A stretch of 48,814 nucleotides of DNA from Sphaeroforma arctica JP610. Lineage: Eukaryota > Opisthokonta > Ichthyosporea > Ichthyophonida. The DNA lies in NCBI RefSeq assembly GCF_001186125.1, contig NW_014039971.1:9142-57955 (forward strand), written 5' to 3'. Each line of letters begins with the position of its first letter. Positions within the stretch are counted from its first letter, which is position 1. The notes under the pieces are model-generated. The model worked only from the letters and a program-made list of their open reading frames with translations, had not been told where the DNA came from and did not search any database. Of this stretch, positions 9,301 to 17,727 are shown in pieces. Made by a program: the position numbers and the translations under genes.

Positions 9301-11929
9301 TGCATGTGCATTATACAGAGTGGTGATAGACAGAGTGTGTATTGCGCCAACCGGTTGTTGACACCACTGCATTTGATATTGGGCTGAATCTCTGTTGAAG
9401 GAGTCTGCAGATTCGCTACAACAGCCCAGATACCGTCTGCGCCACTATGACGTAGCCTATGGCAATCGCCACTGCATGCGATCCCCCCAATGCTGCCTAC
9501 TTGAGTGGTTGTAATGGTTCACCCTTAAGATGAAGCTCAATGAGTCTGAGTATTAAACATTTTCGCGAATGTTTTTTTTAAATAGAACGCGGCGGGGATG
9601 CGATACGAGCTGGAGTACAAGTCCTCAGAACCAGAACCCGAGCGCAACCTCTTAGGCTATCTCAAGGACACCATCACGCCAGCGCTGCAGAAGCTCAAGC
9701 TATCGCACAGCGCCAACATCAGAGAAGTGCAGAACTCTCTGCTGGAAGCACAGGAGGAGCACGAGCAGGTGTGTTGGCAGGCGTGCATGAGTGTGTGAAT
9801 TTGTGGGTGTATGGGTGTGTGAATGTGTGAGTGTACGAGTACATGCCCTTGTAAGGCGGATGCTACCTACATGCGCACAGCACTTACTGCTATAGACTGT
9901 GCTTCCCGTTTGAAAATGGGTGGATTGCTTCGCAATCGAGAACTGGCCCTGTCCGAATCATTTGAGACTAGCTGCATTGCCTGTCAACTGCGAGTCAAGA
10001 GCCGTGCGGGTTTTTTTTGTCCTGCTAACAGGCACGGTATTCTTTCTAATTTCGAGCTGACCCATTTCCGTGACTAATTTCAGGTGAACGAAGATCTGAC
10101 CGAAAGCAACAACCGGCTTAACGACCTCAGGAACAAACTGCACCGACTGGAAGCGCAATACCGCGACAAGAAAGACGTAAGTCCTGACATGCTGGCTCGG
10201 TATACAAGCCCCTATTGTATTATACATGGAAACCTGGTTCAGTTTTGGTCAATCAGTATCGTTCCTGCAAAGTCGAATTCACGGCATGCATAAGACGTGG
10301 CCTTACGTATTGTTTCTAAACTTCTGGCGAACAACCTTTATATATACTCAAGACCCGTGTGCGGTTGCTGAAGTCCAGGTGTGCGTGACAGCTGCTACAT
10401 GTGTACCAGTACACATATGATCCATCAGCAAGAGAACGGCAGTGTTCCGCACTTTGCGAGAGCCAGTCTGAAATACTCGTGCGGTTTGATCTTGGTTTAC
10501 GTACTGGGCGTGTATTTACGTAAAGAGTGCCAGCAAACATATGATCCATCAGCAAGAGAACGGTAGTGTTCCGCACTTTACGAGAGCCAGTCTGAAATAC
10601 TCGTGCGGTTTGTTCTTGGTTTACGTACCGGACGTGTATTTACGTAACCCCTTTTTCTCTCGGCCTACTTCTTTAGATCGCGAATTCGACGCTGAGGAGC
10701 CTACAGATGGCCGAGGATGAATTAGAGGAGCAGGTTACGCAAATGGACATCGTCTACCACGACGGATCGCTGCAAAGATTACAGGCACAGTATGTACTGA
10801 TTCGATATTAAACGGTTTAGGTACGCGTGCGAAGGGTCCAGATCACAGCAATATCTATCGATGGCCGCCGATAATCATATGTGTGGCTATCCGCAAAAGG
10901 CCAAGTCCTCTCTGCGTTTAGTCAGTCTCCTGTACACATGGTTGCTTCGCTCTTATCATGTGTCGCTGCTGTCGGCGTTTGGTCAGGCAGATCCGCGTGC
11001 GCTCCCTTTCTCGTCTGTACATATGTTGCCAATCTGGTCTACGCCGAATCGCTCGGTGGTATTGAAATCAGGCACCTGGCCACTACTAAGCCTGTATGAA
11101 TCAATAGACTGTCCTAGATACACTTTGAGCTTCGAGAATACTAGCACTAGCCTTTCACCCTTTTAACGCCAACGATCCCAGGACCAGGATTCTTTATGCA
11201 TCGGTCCTAATTGTCCTGTTTATTGCTTACATTTTCCCTTAAAGCTGCGCGTACCATAACTAAGGGTCTCTCTAACCACTTTACTAGCCCGTATGTATCG
11301 AGATACGGGTGTTCGTATTCACAAGGCATATCACTGCACATTCTGCGTATTAACTGGAAAATCGTTCCTAGGTCCCACTCATGCTACACATACAATGTCC
11401 ATTCTTCAATGCCACTCCATGCACCCTCGCATAGTCCGCTTGACACCTGCGTCCCTCGAGGACCCATAAATCTGTTAAACAGGTTCCCTTAATTGCACTG
11501 ACCCGCAGATGACTACGTTCGCTTCTACTCGTACAAACGCAATGGCATATACTCATGAACTACATCACAGCTAACGAATAGAGCACCCGGCTCGTCGTGC
11601 TACTCTGACCCCTCTCACTCTGTAAAGATACAAAGATCCAATAAACTACATGCGACCAACACTCGTACTATCCCAACCACGCTAATCCATAGCCTGCTCA
11701 GCATATGGTCTAAAAATAGCCACCAATCACAACGCCTCAAACTCCCCCGCGCTACAGATACGAAGACCAAGTGCAGCGCCAGGTGGCCGAGCGCAATCAG
11801 ATGATTCCTGCGCTGTACGCGTCACTGAACGACGCTGTGTCGCTGAAGGAGCACGTGAGCGACCAGCTGGATCAGCTGAACAAGATGGCCTGCGCCGCCA
11901 TAAACGACATCATGAGTTTCCAGCGGTGA
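164..11929 (+). CDS. NDC80: Kinetochore protein NDC80/HEC1 (15 exons found, 5' end uncertain)
   Basis: NDC80 is the microtubule-binding subunit of the outer-kinetochore NDC80 complex, with NUF2, SPC24 and SPC25. Fifteen exons join in frame: 164-391, 780-892, 2621-2724, 3292-3353, 3805-3904, 4947-5054, 6018-6166, 6805-6896, 7625-7803, 8699-8794, 9003-9071, 9586-9768, 10084-10176, 10677-10789, 11758-11929. From the Met at 174 this gives 616 residues, close to the 642 of human HEC1. Order: basic Ser/Arg-rich tail (about 1-80), calponin-homology domain (about 83-235), then coiled coil to the C-terminus with the loop region in exons 11-12. Diagnostic matches are RPLSDKEYRKQC (human RPLNDKAFIQQC), the Trp-containing helix PMEWPSLLGALHWL, and AYHELAGSIGVVPSSAK. 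All splice sites are GT-AG and every phase agrees. The true initiator may lie in an exon left of 164, because the sequence before it reads as a hydrophobic non-homologous stretch ending in a good acceptor. The identification is recognised from memory and is very secure. Confidence 0.95.
780..892 (+). CDS. NDC80: NDC80 exon 2 (end of tail, start of CH domain)
   Basis: The acceptor is CTATTGCAG and the donor is GTACGC. The exon reads RSSIYGERSANKDTRPLSDK and then EYRKQCCAHMFRYLTTNG, matching the first helix of the HEC1 calponin-homology domain. It ends in phase 1; the Gly codon is completed in exon 3. Confidence 0.93.
1053..2245. repeat. 59-bp minisatellite, about 20 copies, NDC80 intron 2
   Basis: The unit begins TCTGATATGTGATGGTTATA and contains CTTGAACTCATTTGCAAATG. 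Copies are contiguous, without spacers, and differ by scattered substitutions. Chance ORFs on the minus strand simply read through the array. Confidence 0.95.
2621..2724 (+). CDS. NDC80: NDC80 exon 3 (CH domain)
   Basis: The acceptor is CCACGCCCAG and the donor GTGTGT. The translation YSHPISIKLLTQPMMKDFLR lines up with human [20 protein letters not shown]. It ends on a codon boundary after LDNGYK. Confidence 0.93.
2812..3115. repeat. GT-rich minisatellite, NDC80 intron 3
   Basis: Imperfect units share GTGTATGGATATGTGAGTG and GTGTGTATACTG. It fills most of the intron between exons 3 and 4 and gives spurious ORFs on both strands. Confidence 0.85.
3292..3353 (+). CDS. NDC80: NDC80 exon 4 (CH domain)
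   Basis: This short exon, with acceptor CCCTGTACAG and donor GTAGGT, reads FPENNTERTIPEVIILMKGV. It corresponds to the human stretch TKFEEEVPRIFKDLG. It ends in phase 2, with AG completed to Arg by exon 5. Confidence 0.9.
3805..3904 (+). CDS. NDC80: NDC80 exon 5 (CH domain)
   Basis: The acceptor is GTTTTACAG and the donor GTGTGC. The exon reads YPFVLKQSSLLAFTPMEWPS followed by LLGALHWLVELCQ, matching human [20 protein letters not shown] and VAALVWLIDCIK. This is the most conserved part of the microtubule-binding head. Confidence 0.95.
3914..4192. repeat. 46-bp tandem repeat, six copies, NDC80 intron 5
   Basis: The unit carries CTCGATATGTGGATG, TATATAAATAGATAACC and CATTAATGTAT. It starts about ten bases inside the donor of exon 5. 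TATATAAATA resembles a TATA box, but nothing else suggests a promoter. Confidence 0.95.
4947..5054 (+). CDS. NDC80: NDC80 exon 6 (end of CH domain)
   Basis: The acceptor is CCTTGGCAG and the donor GTAGGC. Exactly 36 codons read YNEGIGPAPYFYSVSEFDEG and then a stretch ending HVFEYVSK, equivalent to human LFLDYTIK just before the coiled coil begins. Confidence 0.93.
5205..6010. repeat. Compound tandem repeat reaching the exon 7 acceptor, NDC80 intron 6
   Basis: Units of about 80 bp contain TATCCTACTGGTAATATAT, TTATATAGTGGTTTGTGTG and CATATAAACCTTTGTTTG. Later copies carry TACTAAAGTATGT, which resembles a branch point next to a donor. The final unit runs straight into the acceptor of exon 7 (TACTATAG at 6017). 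Confidence 0.9.
6018..6166 (+). CDS. NDC80: NDC80 exon 7 (acidic insert and first coiled coil)
   Basis: The exon reads AYASFMLGTG (human CYESFMSGAD), then six consecutive Asp, then TDLTLFSRRKDSLLERKQQI, which starts the coiled coil. The acceptor TACTATAG is built from the last unit of the intron 6 tandem repeat. It ends in phase 2 before GTGAAT. Confidence 0.92.
6580..6772. repeat. Three diverged copies of a 65-75 bp repeat, NDC80 intron 7
   Basis: Each copy has ACAAATGCCGAGGTGA followed by CTAGTAGG or a close variant, preceded by CACACATTGATTA-like sequence. The array ends about 30 bases before exon 8. Confidence 0.85.
6805..6896 (+). CDS. NDC80: NDC80 exon 8 (coiled coil)
   Basis: The acceptor is GCCGCTGCAG and the donor GTAAGG. 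It reads YTQGPTPLQEATQMKADCES and then DMRKFVRVIQ, matching human DVQKYQAYMS. It ends in phase 1; the Asp codon is completed by exon 9. Confidence 0.92.
7625..7803 (+). CDS. NDC80: NDC80 exon 9 (coiled coil)
   Basis: The acceptor after CCCCCTGCACTCAG was chosen because it keeps phase 1 and restores exactly the human spacing; the earlier AG at 7590 breaks the frame. Key segment: LNNVLANQELSPTDVLRINM, against human [20 protein letters not shown]. The donor is GTAAGT. Confidence 0.93.
8699..8794 (+). CDS. NDC80: NDC80 exon 10 (coiled coil)
   Basis: Thirty-two codons lie between acceptor ACACTTCAG and donor GTAATG, reading LKKSLEDAQKQKEDSDMKLF and then EREKEITLATQE. This is charged heptad-like sequence, equivalent to human [20 protein letters not shown]. 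Confidence 0.92.
9003..9071 (+). CDS. NDC80: NDC80 exon 11 (before the loop)
   Basis: The exon follows a CT-repeat polypyrimidine tract and CGGCAG. It reads IHRKIYAYHELAGSIGVVPS, matching human LAEYHKLARKLKLIPKG, the signature just before the NDC80 loop. The donor is GTATGT. Confidence 0.94.
9586..9768 (+). CDS. NDC80: NDC80 exon 12 (loop and following coiled coil)
   Basis: Sixty-one codons begin NAAGMRYELEYKSSEPEPER, matching human SKGYDFEIKFNPEAG. Then come the conserved loop segment LLGYLKDTITPALQKL and coiled coil. In other species the loop recruits accessory microtubule factors. Acceptor AAATAG, donor GTGTGT. Confidence 0.93.
10084..10176 (+). CDS. NDC80: NDC80 exon 13 (coiled coil)
   Basis: Thirty-one codons between TAATTTCAG and GTAAGT read VNEDLTESNNRLNDLRNKLH and then RLEAQYRDKKD. 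This is coiled coil of the C-terminal rod. Confidence 0.92.
10413..10649. repeat. Tandem duplication of about 113 bp, NDC80 intron 13
   Basis: Copies start at 10413 and 10537 with ACATATGATCCATCAGCAAG and end TATTTACGTAA. They differ at only a few positions, so the duplication is recent. The second copy ends about 28 bases before exon 14. Confidence 0.95.
10677..10789 (+). CDS. NDC80: NDC80 exon 14 (coiled coil)
   Basis: The acceptor is TACTTCTTTAG. It reads IANSTLRSLQMAEDELEEQV and continues to GSLQRLQA. The last CA is joined to the first A of exon 15 to make Gln. The donor is GTATGT. Confidence 0.92.
11758..11929 (+). CDS. NDC80: NDC80 exon 15 (C-terminus, SPC24/SPC25 side)
   Basis: The acceptor is GCGCTACAG. 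It reads YEDQVQRQVAERNQMIPALY and ends KMACAAINDIMSFQR with a TGA at 11927-11929. In the family this end of the rod contacts the SPC24-SPC25 dimer. Confidence 0.93.
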
Positions 11930-12669
11930 ATGGGGAAACGGTTGGTGGGCGAGAGGGTGAAGATAGGACGTATGGGGGTGTATGGAAACGGAACGATAGT
12001 CCTGGTGTAGGATTCGAAAGGGTTGCCAGGCAGCGTGGCAGAAGATTTGATCACTTGGCCATTTGTAGATATAGTTCTGGTGCGGGCCACACAATCCACA
12101 CTGAATCACAGGAGACTTCATCGAGTCCCTATCATTTATATATAACCGCTGTCTAAGGCAGCCCTTCCGTTAGGTACGGTACCCCGATGGTATTCGCAGT
12201 CAGCGGTCGTCCCGAACTATTCTGGCTGTCCTAACCACAGCTATAGAGCGTGCTGTGGTGCCTCAAGCGAGAACCCAGTGCTCACCCAGGATTGACATAC
12301 ATACTGAACACATGCCGCAGAAGACACAGTCCGCACAATGTAAATAGATAAACACAACCAGTCACGTCTGGATCAGTTCGGCGACTTGACTTAACAAGTA
12401 ATGAGGGGCGGGGAGACGACTGCGTGCACCGGGATGAGCTTTGCCATCAGTTGGCACCTACCACAGAGCATGGTGCGGTTCAAGAGGCAATCACAGTATA
12501 AGGACTAACATCATATTAGATGTCAGAGGATGGGCCCGGCAAGTTTTTGGTACAGAACTTTGCAGCGTGCGGACTATTTTACTCGGCATGGGACACTCTG
12601 TCGGCTGAAGCTTGTCGACTTGGAAACCGCAATCGAAAACTGAACAATTAACTCGCCTCAGTTCGAGTG

Positions 12670-12675
12670 AATAAA
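12670..12675 (+). terminator. Candidate NDC80 poly(A) signal
   Basis: AATAAA lies about 740 bases after the NDC80 stop codon; a second AATAAA is at 12884-12889. No nearer canonical hexamer was seen, so the 3' UTR would be long unless a variant signal is used. Confidence 0.4.
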
Positions 12676-13105
12676 TTATCCATGCACGTTTGTAACACGT
12701 TAAACGTTGAGCGTTAAGAGAATCTGCGACGCATATTCAAAGTATAGTATATCCATCAAGGTGTTCTACTGCAGTACGCTTTTCAAGGCAAGTTTTCATA
12801 TACATATTTGTAAGAACTAAAGTAAGAGTGACGGAGACAAATGTGTGCACCCGAGCATCATCGGTACCCACGATTGTCAAGAGAATAAAAATAGCATGAA
12901 ACATGTGCGACTAGGCAATCAATATATGGTCAAGGTAGATTGTAATAGCTATCCGAGGACAAGCCTCCACAAGATCTTGATATAACTCAGAAACATGCCC
13001 AATATTACTCCAGTATCATACATCCGTCACTACTTCGACCTCAGCCTCTCGAATGTGAAATTGAATTGATGATCTCCCCTTGAGTTGAAGTGAGTCAACC
13101 TTCTC

Positions 13106-13303
13106 GACATGTGTTGTATGACAACAGACTGGGAACATAGAGACAATGCGTGCACTTGATCCAAAGTCTAGTGTATTCACTTAGGGTCCGGCAGGTATTT
13201 GGGGGGCCTTCCAGACATGTGTTGTATGACAACAGACTGAGAACATAGAGACAATGCGTGCACTTGATCCAAAGTCTAGTTTATTCACTTAGGGCCCGGC
13301 CCG
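13106..13303. repeat. Tandem duplication of about 88 bp in the GCN1 3' UTR region
   Basis: Copies at 13106-13192 and 13214-13303 begin GACATGTGTTGTATGACAAC and differ at very few bases. One difference turns TGTATT into TTTATT, which is AATAAA on the GCN1 strand. Confidence 0.93.
13280..13285 (-). terminator. Candidate GCN1 poly(A) signal
   Basis: AATAAA on the minus strand lies about 76 bases after the GCN1 stop codon. It is present only in the duplicate copy nearer the gene; the other copy reads AATACA. Confidence 0.55.
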
Positions 13304-13360
13304 GCAGATGTGTGTGTGTGGGGGGGTGGGTGTTATTTTTTGCGTTTTAAAGTATCTGTT

Positions 13361-13405
13361 CTACTCCTCATCGTCTGTCAAATCGGCGACCTGTCCAAGT
13401 ACTCG
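13361..13405 (-). CDS. GCN1: GCN1 exon 44 (C-terminus)
   Basis: Fourteen codons read [14 protein letters not shown] and then TAG, like the human ending KKLASQADSTEQVDDTILT in position. Acceptor CGATTACACAG; the phase matches exon 43. Confidence 0.85.
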   Translation of the reverse strand, partial: RVLGQVADLTDDEE

Positions 13406-16400
13406 CTGTGTAATCGAAAGACAAAAACAGAATTCATAGTGAGAATCTATCACACCCAAAGGTTTGGTTAATCAAATAGGCGCACCCCATGGTACAACAG
13501 GAGCACAAACGTGAACATAGATATAGCTTGTTGGTTTGTCCGTGTACTTGCAAGCACAGACGGCGTGATATGAGATTGGATGGTTTCGCCAGCTTAAAAC
13601 GAACAAAGAACTTTATGTACACAATATCGTTTCCGTGGTAACGACGATCCATCTACATACCCGCCGACACGACTCATGTCACGTCCAAGGCCATATATTG
13701 ATAAAATGAAGCATCACTTACGATCAAGCAGCAACAGTTACCACTTAATCCAAACATCCCAAAGCCCAATAGTACAACTGGCAGCACACACAATGTTGAA
13801 AGCAGAGCAATACCCCGCCTCTGCCTAAACCCCTCATAGAACATAACCTGTACCCGTACTACAAAGCTGCAACAACATAACTTGTGCGCGTGCTACATAG
13901 CTGCAACAAAGACACGCCATAAACAGCACGACCAGAACAGCGTGCTAGCAGCGCCACTTACATCGGCATAGTCCTTGAGCACGCTGGCGGCAGGGCCCGT
14001 CATATTGGACACGGCCATGTCAACGCCCCACGTGCCGTCTCGCAGATGCAAACAGTGCACCAGCGCTCGCTCGGCTGCGCGCTTGACGTACATGTGCTGC
14101 TTCTCCTGTGGGTGTGGGTGGGGGTGTGTGTGTTGGGGGGGGGTGAACGAGTGGCGAGTGCGAGTGCGTATATGCGTGAGTTGGTGTTGGGAAACGAGGG
14201 TACGTACATGCAACAAGCATTGCGGAGAGTAGTCGGAGGGTGGTACTGCAGTCTGCCATGCATACACCAAAACACAGGTGTGTGATGTGGTTTTGTATCG
14301 CTTGCGTCGTGTTTGTGCAGTTCTTGCACGCATTGATAGATCTAATCGTTCGCGTGCGTCACACCCACATCGGGTCGTCCAAGGCCCACCACCACCACAG
14401 TCCACAACCGTCCACAAGCAACTCCGTATGGAGAATGTCCGGTACACTCGCGATAGTAATGATATTATTATTATTTAATTTGGGTAAATAGATACCCTCT
14501 GTCGCATATGTCAAAGCCGACACCGGAGCCTAGTGAAACATACCAAAACCCCTGAACATACACATTGCACCCACCCAGAAAACACACCTTCGCAACCGTT
14601 AATAAAGCGGGTAAGACCAGTGTCTGCACGGGCTTCTCGTCCGTGAAGGCAGGTGACCTCTTGGCTAAGTCAGCCACCACCTGGCACCCCCTGTGCCTCT
14701 GGTCACTCTGGGGACCTTGGATGGCTGTCACAAATGCTGGCAGGATACTCTGTGGCAGGCTGTGAGTGTGTGGGGGTGGGGTGAGTCGGGGAGTATCCAT
14801 CCGCATGCCTGGGTGTGAAGCGGGCTATAGTGTGCGTTCAGTACTTGCTAGATCGTTTGGGTGAGTGCTGGGCGTTCGATTGGGGTTAGTTACAGCGGCG
14901 TGTAGCTTGCCCCCTTCGGTTGTAAGTGCTAAATAAGACGCGTAAGTGGGCGTTTCTCTCGATTTACAAGTCAACCCCCGTGCCACATTGCACTGGTGGA
15001 GTGTTGTGTGGCCATGCTTGTGCGGTGCAAGTGATTCTGCGGGCTACGTAGAGCACTTGGGGATCGGTGTGCGCACTCGCAGTACCCGGTTGAAATATTG
15101 ATAGAGCTAACTGGACGCAATGACTACGATACTTAGGTCAGCACTGACAGGTACAGAGTTGACAACAATATGCACACGACCGACTCCGAAGTGGACTATA
15201 AGTATACGGTGGGCCATTATCTGAGTTGCATGACACCGACACCCGTCCTCAATTTGCTAAGTAGCTGAAACCGCTCTAATGGTGACTATCTATAATAAAT
15301 CCAGGGGAGAAGTTGGGAGAAGGACACATCTATCTGGGAGAGTACCTAACTGCCCCAACAACTGTACCTGTGCTAAGGTTTTCGTTTAAAAGCTCTACCT
15401 TGCCTTGCCCAGGCCAGCCATACCTCTGTGACGTATGTCCTTCCTCGGCGGTCAGGTAAGTCAGCAGATTGCCACACGCCTGTAACGCAGCGCAGGCGGT
15501 ATCGCCATTCTTACTGCTGAGTCCCCGGACAACCTCTCTTTCAATGGGCAACTGTCGGTCGCTGGACCACACACGCGCCACACACCCAGTGGTAGGGGAT
15601 AGGGCAGCTGCACAGTTAGGCCAGGTGAGTGGATGCGGTGTATTAGTACACAATACCGCATGGATGTGTGTGTGTGTGTGATATGTGATTGTGTGTGTTG
15701 CACACCCAGAAGTAGGGGATAGGGCAGCTGCACAGATAGGCCAGGTGAGTGGATGCGGTGTATTAGTACACTATGCCGCATGGATGTGTGTGTGTGTGTG
15801 TGATATGTGTTTGTGTGTGTTGTACACCCAGTGGTAGGGGATAGGGCAGCTGCACAGACAGGCCAGGTGAGTGGATGCGGTATATTAGTACACAATGCCG
15901 CATGGATGTGTGTGTGTGTGGGTGTGTGGGTGTGTGGGTGTGTTGATAGTCTGTATCATAATACTATATCAGTAAGAACTCGGACAATACCAAGGCACTC
16001 CATCTCGCTTCAATGCAATCGACACCAAGAAAGGCGACTACAGCGCCAATTTCTAGATTATTCGCCTGGGCCCCAGACAAGTATCAGCCAAGATGCACAG
16101 TGACACCCCATACAAACCTGGTCACAGACCACCGCTACCGGCACACCCCACCCAATTACTACACACACCTCCAATTAACTAAGCTGCCTACACATTTTGG
16201 GGCAGTGTTTAAGACATGCTTTCCCCATGGCACACTTGACGCCTGAGCTACAGCCACATACCAGATCGGGTGCTCAGACTTCGCTGTGGACCCTAAACCT
16301 TTAAACCCTATAGTTCCCCGACTCACGCGTCAGATAAGAGTGCAAAGGATTCGCCGCTGACCACAAACCTCCCAAACCCCTAGAACACTAAACCCTAGAC

Positions 16401-17603
16401 ATGTACCTACTACATACCAGAGAGGGTACATAGATTGCGCTGTTGTTCGTTGGCTGATGTGGGGGGGGCCAGCACCTCATTGTCCAGTAGATTGTTGAGC
16501 ACATCGTCGTCCATCGAAGTGCCCAGACATCCCACACAGGTGGCCGCCAGCGTTCGCACTCTGGGGGGAGAAGATGGGGGGGGGGGGCAGAGATACAAAA
16601 TACATGCAGCAAGGAGGTGAACAGGATATATTGAATAAGCAGAGATAATACATGCGGCATAGAGCGATTTACGGTTTAGGGTTTATGCCCCTTTCGGCGT
16701 AAGTACACTACAGATAGCAATGCGGCTTGCCGCGTGGTTGTGCCATACGTGTACAGAATATGCGATGTCTTTCAGCGCGAAAGCTCTGCCCATACTAAGG
16801 ACTAGCTTAATATAAAATAGTAGAAGCTTGCAAGTGGAAATAAATATTAAAAATATGTTATAGCATGCTCTGGAGCTGTTGGTCGCCACTTCGACTTACT
16901 CTTCTTTGTCGTCATCCCAGATGTCTTGTAGTATTCCGAGCGCGAGTGTTGTAGATTTCTCAGCAAATTTAGAAGCACCCTGCATATACGGGAATACGAT
17001 GCATGCAGTATCAGAATCACATACACACGCATACAGGAAAAATGAAGTATCAGCAACATGTACACACGCATAGAGACATAATAAGGTAAATGAAGCATCA
17101 GAAACATGTATGAAATGTGCGCTATAAACCTACATGCTAAGCCTATATGCCTCGATATACTTGAGCCGTTGGTTAGTGCCTATGTGTAATATGAAATGCC
17201 GACCACGTCGCCGCAACGTTCCGTGAACCAGTACAACCCTGTCAATCTATCAACCGGCACCCATCTATCTACACCTACCAGGAAGTCAGTCTGTTCAGAG
17301 AAAATACGGTACAGTATAGTATAGTATACTTACCCCACGAATAGTGTTGGCCAAAGCCTGTAGCATAGCCGACCGCGTGGGCTCCTCACCGTCTGCCACA
17401 CCGTTGCACAGCTCAATGACCAGTGCGTCTATGCGGTTGTGTACAGCGGCCATGGGTAGGAAGGCCTTGGCTGCCTTGCCCCGTACTACCTCATGGTGAT
17501 CCGCAAGTGCCTGAGAATTGATTGGGTAGAGTTGGTAGCGATATTGGAATTCATCAAAGATGTATGGCGCGAAGTAAGGGGGAAATGTGTATGTAAGATA
17601 CTA

Positions 17604-17659
<56 letters not shown>

Positions 17660-17688
17660 GTATATGAATATATGAATATATTATATGA

Positions 17689-17727
<39 letters not shown>

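Larger units (their letters stand above)
393..11757 (+). other. NDC80 introns without recognised content
   Basis: I see no gene, RNA or named repeat in intron 1 (392-779), intron 4 (3354-3804), intron 8 (6897-7624), intron 9 (7804-8698), intron 11 (9072-9585), intron 12 (9769-10083) or intron 14 (10790-11757). Intron 9 holds the left half of a 182-codon ORF that I reject as coding. Intron 10 (8795-9002) is short with a CT-repeat tract before its acceptor. Confidence 0.6.
11930..13360. other. Intergenic region between the convergent genes
   Basis: This region separates the NDC80 stop codon from the GCN1 stop codon. It has no convincing ORF. It should hold both 3' UTRs. Candidate signals are AATAAA on + at 12670 and 12884, and AATAAA on - at 13280-13285. 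Confidence 0.8.

Noticed and set aside
14000-14447. 184-codon minus-strand ORF across exon 43
   Set aside because: Only the part between 13962 and 14105 matches GCN1 and is bounded by good splice sites; the rest is intron read-through.
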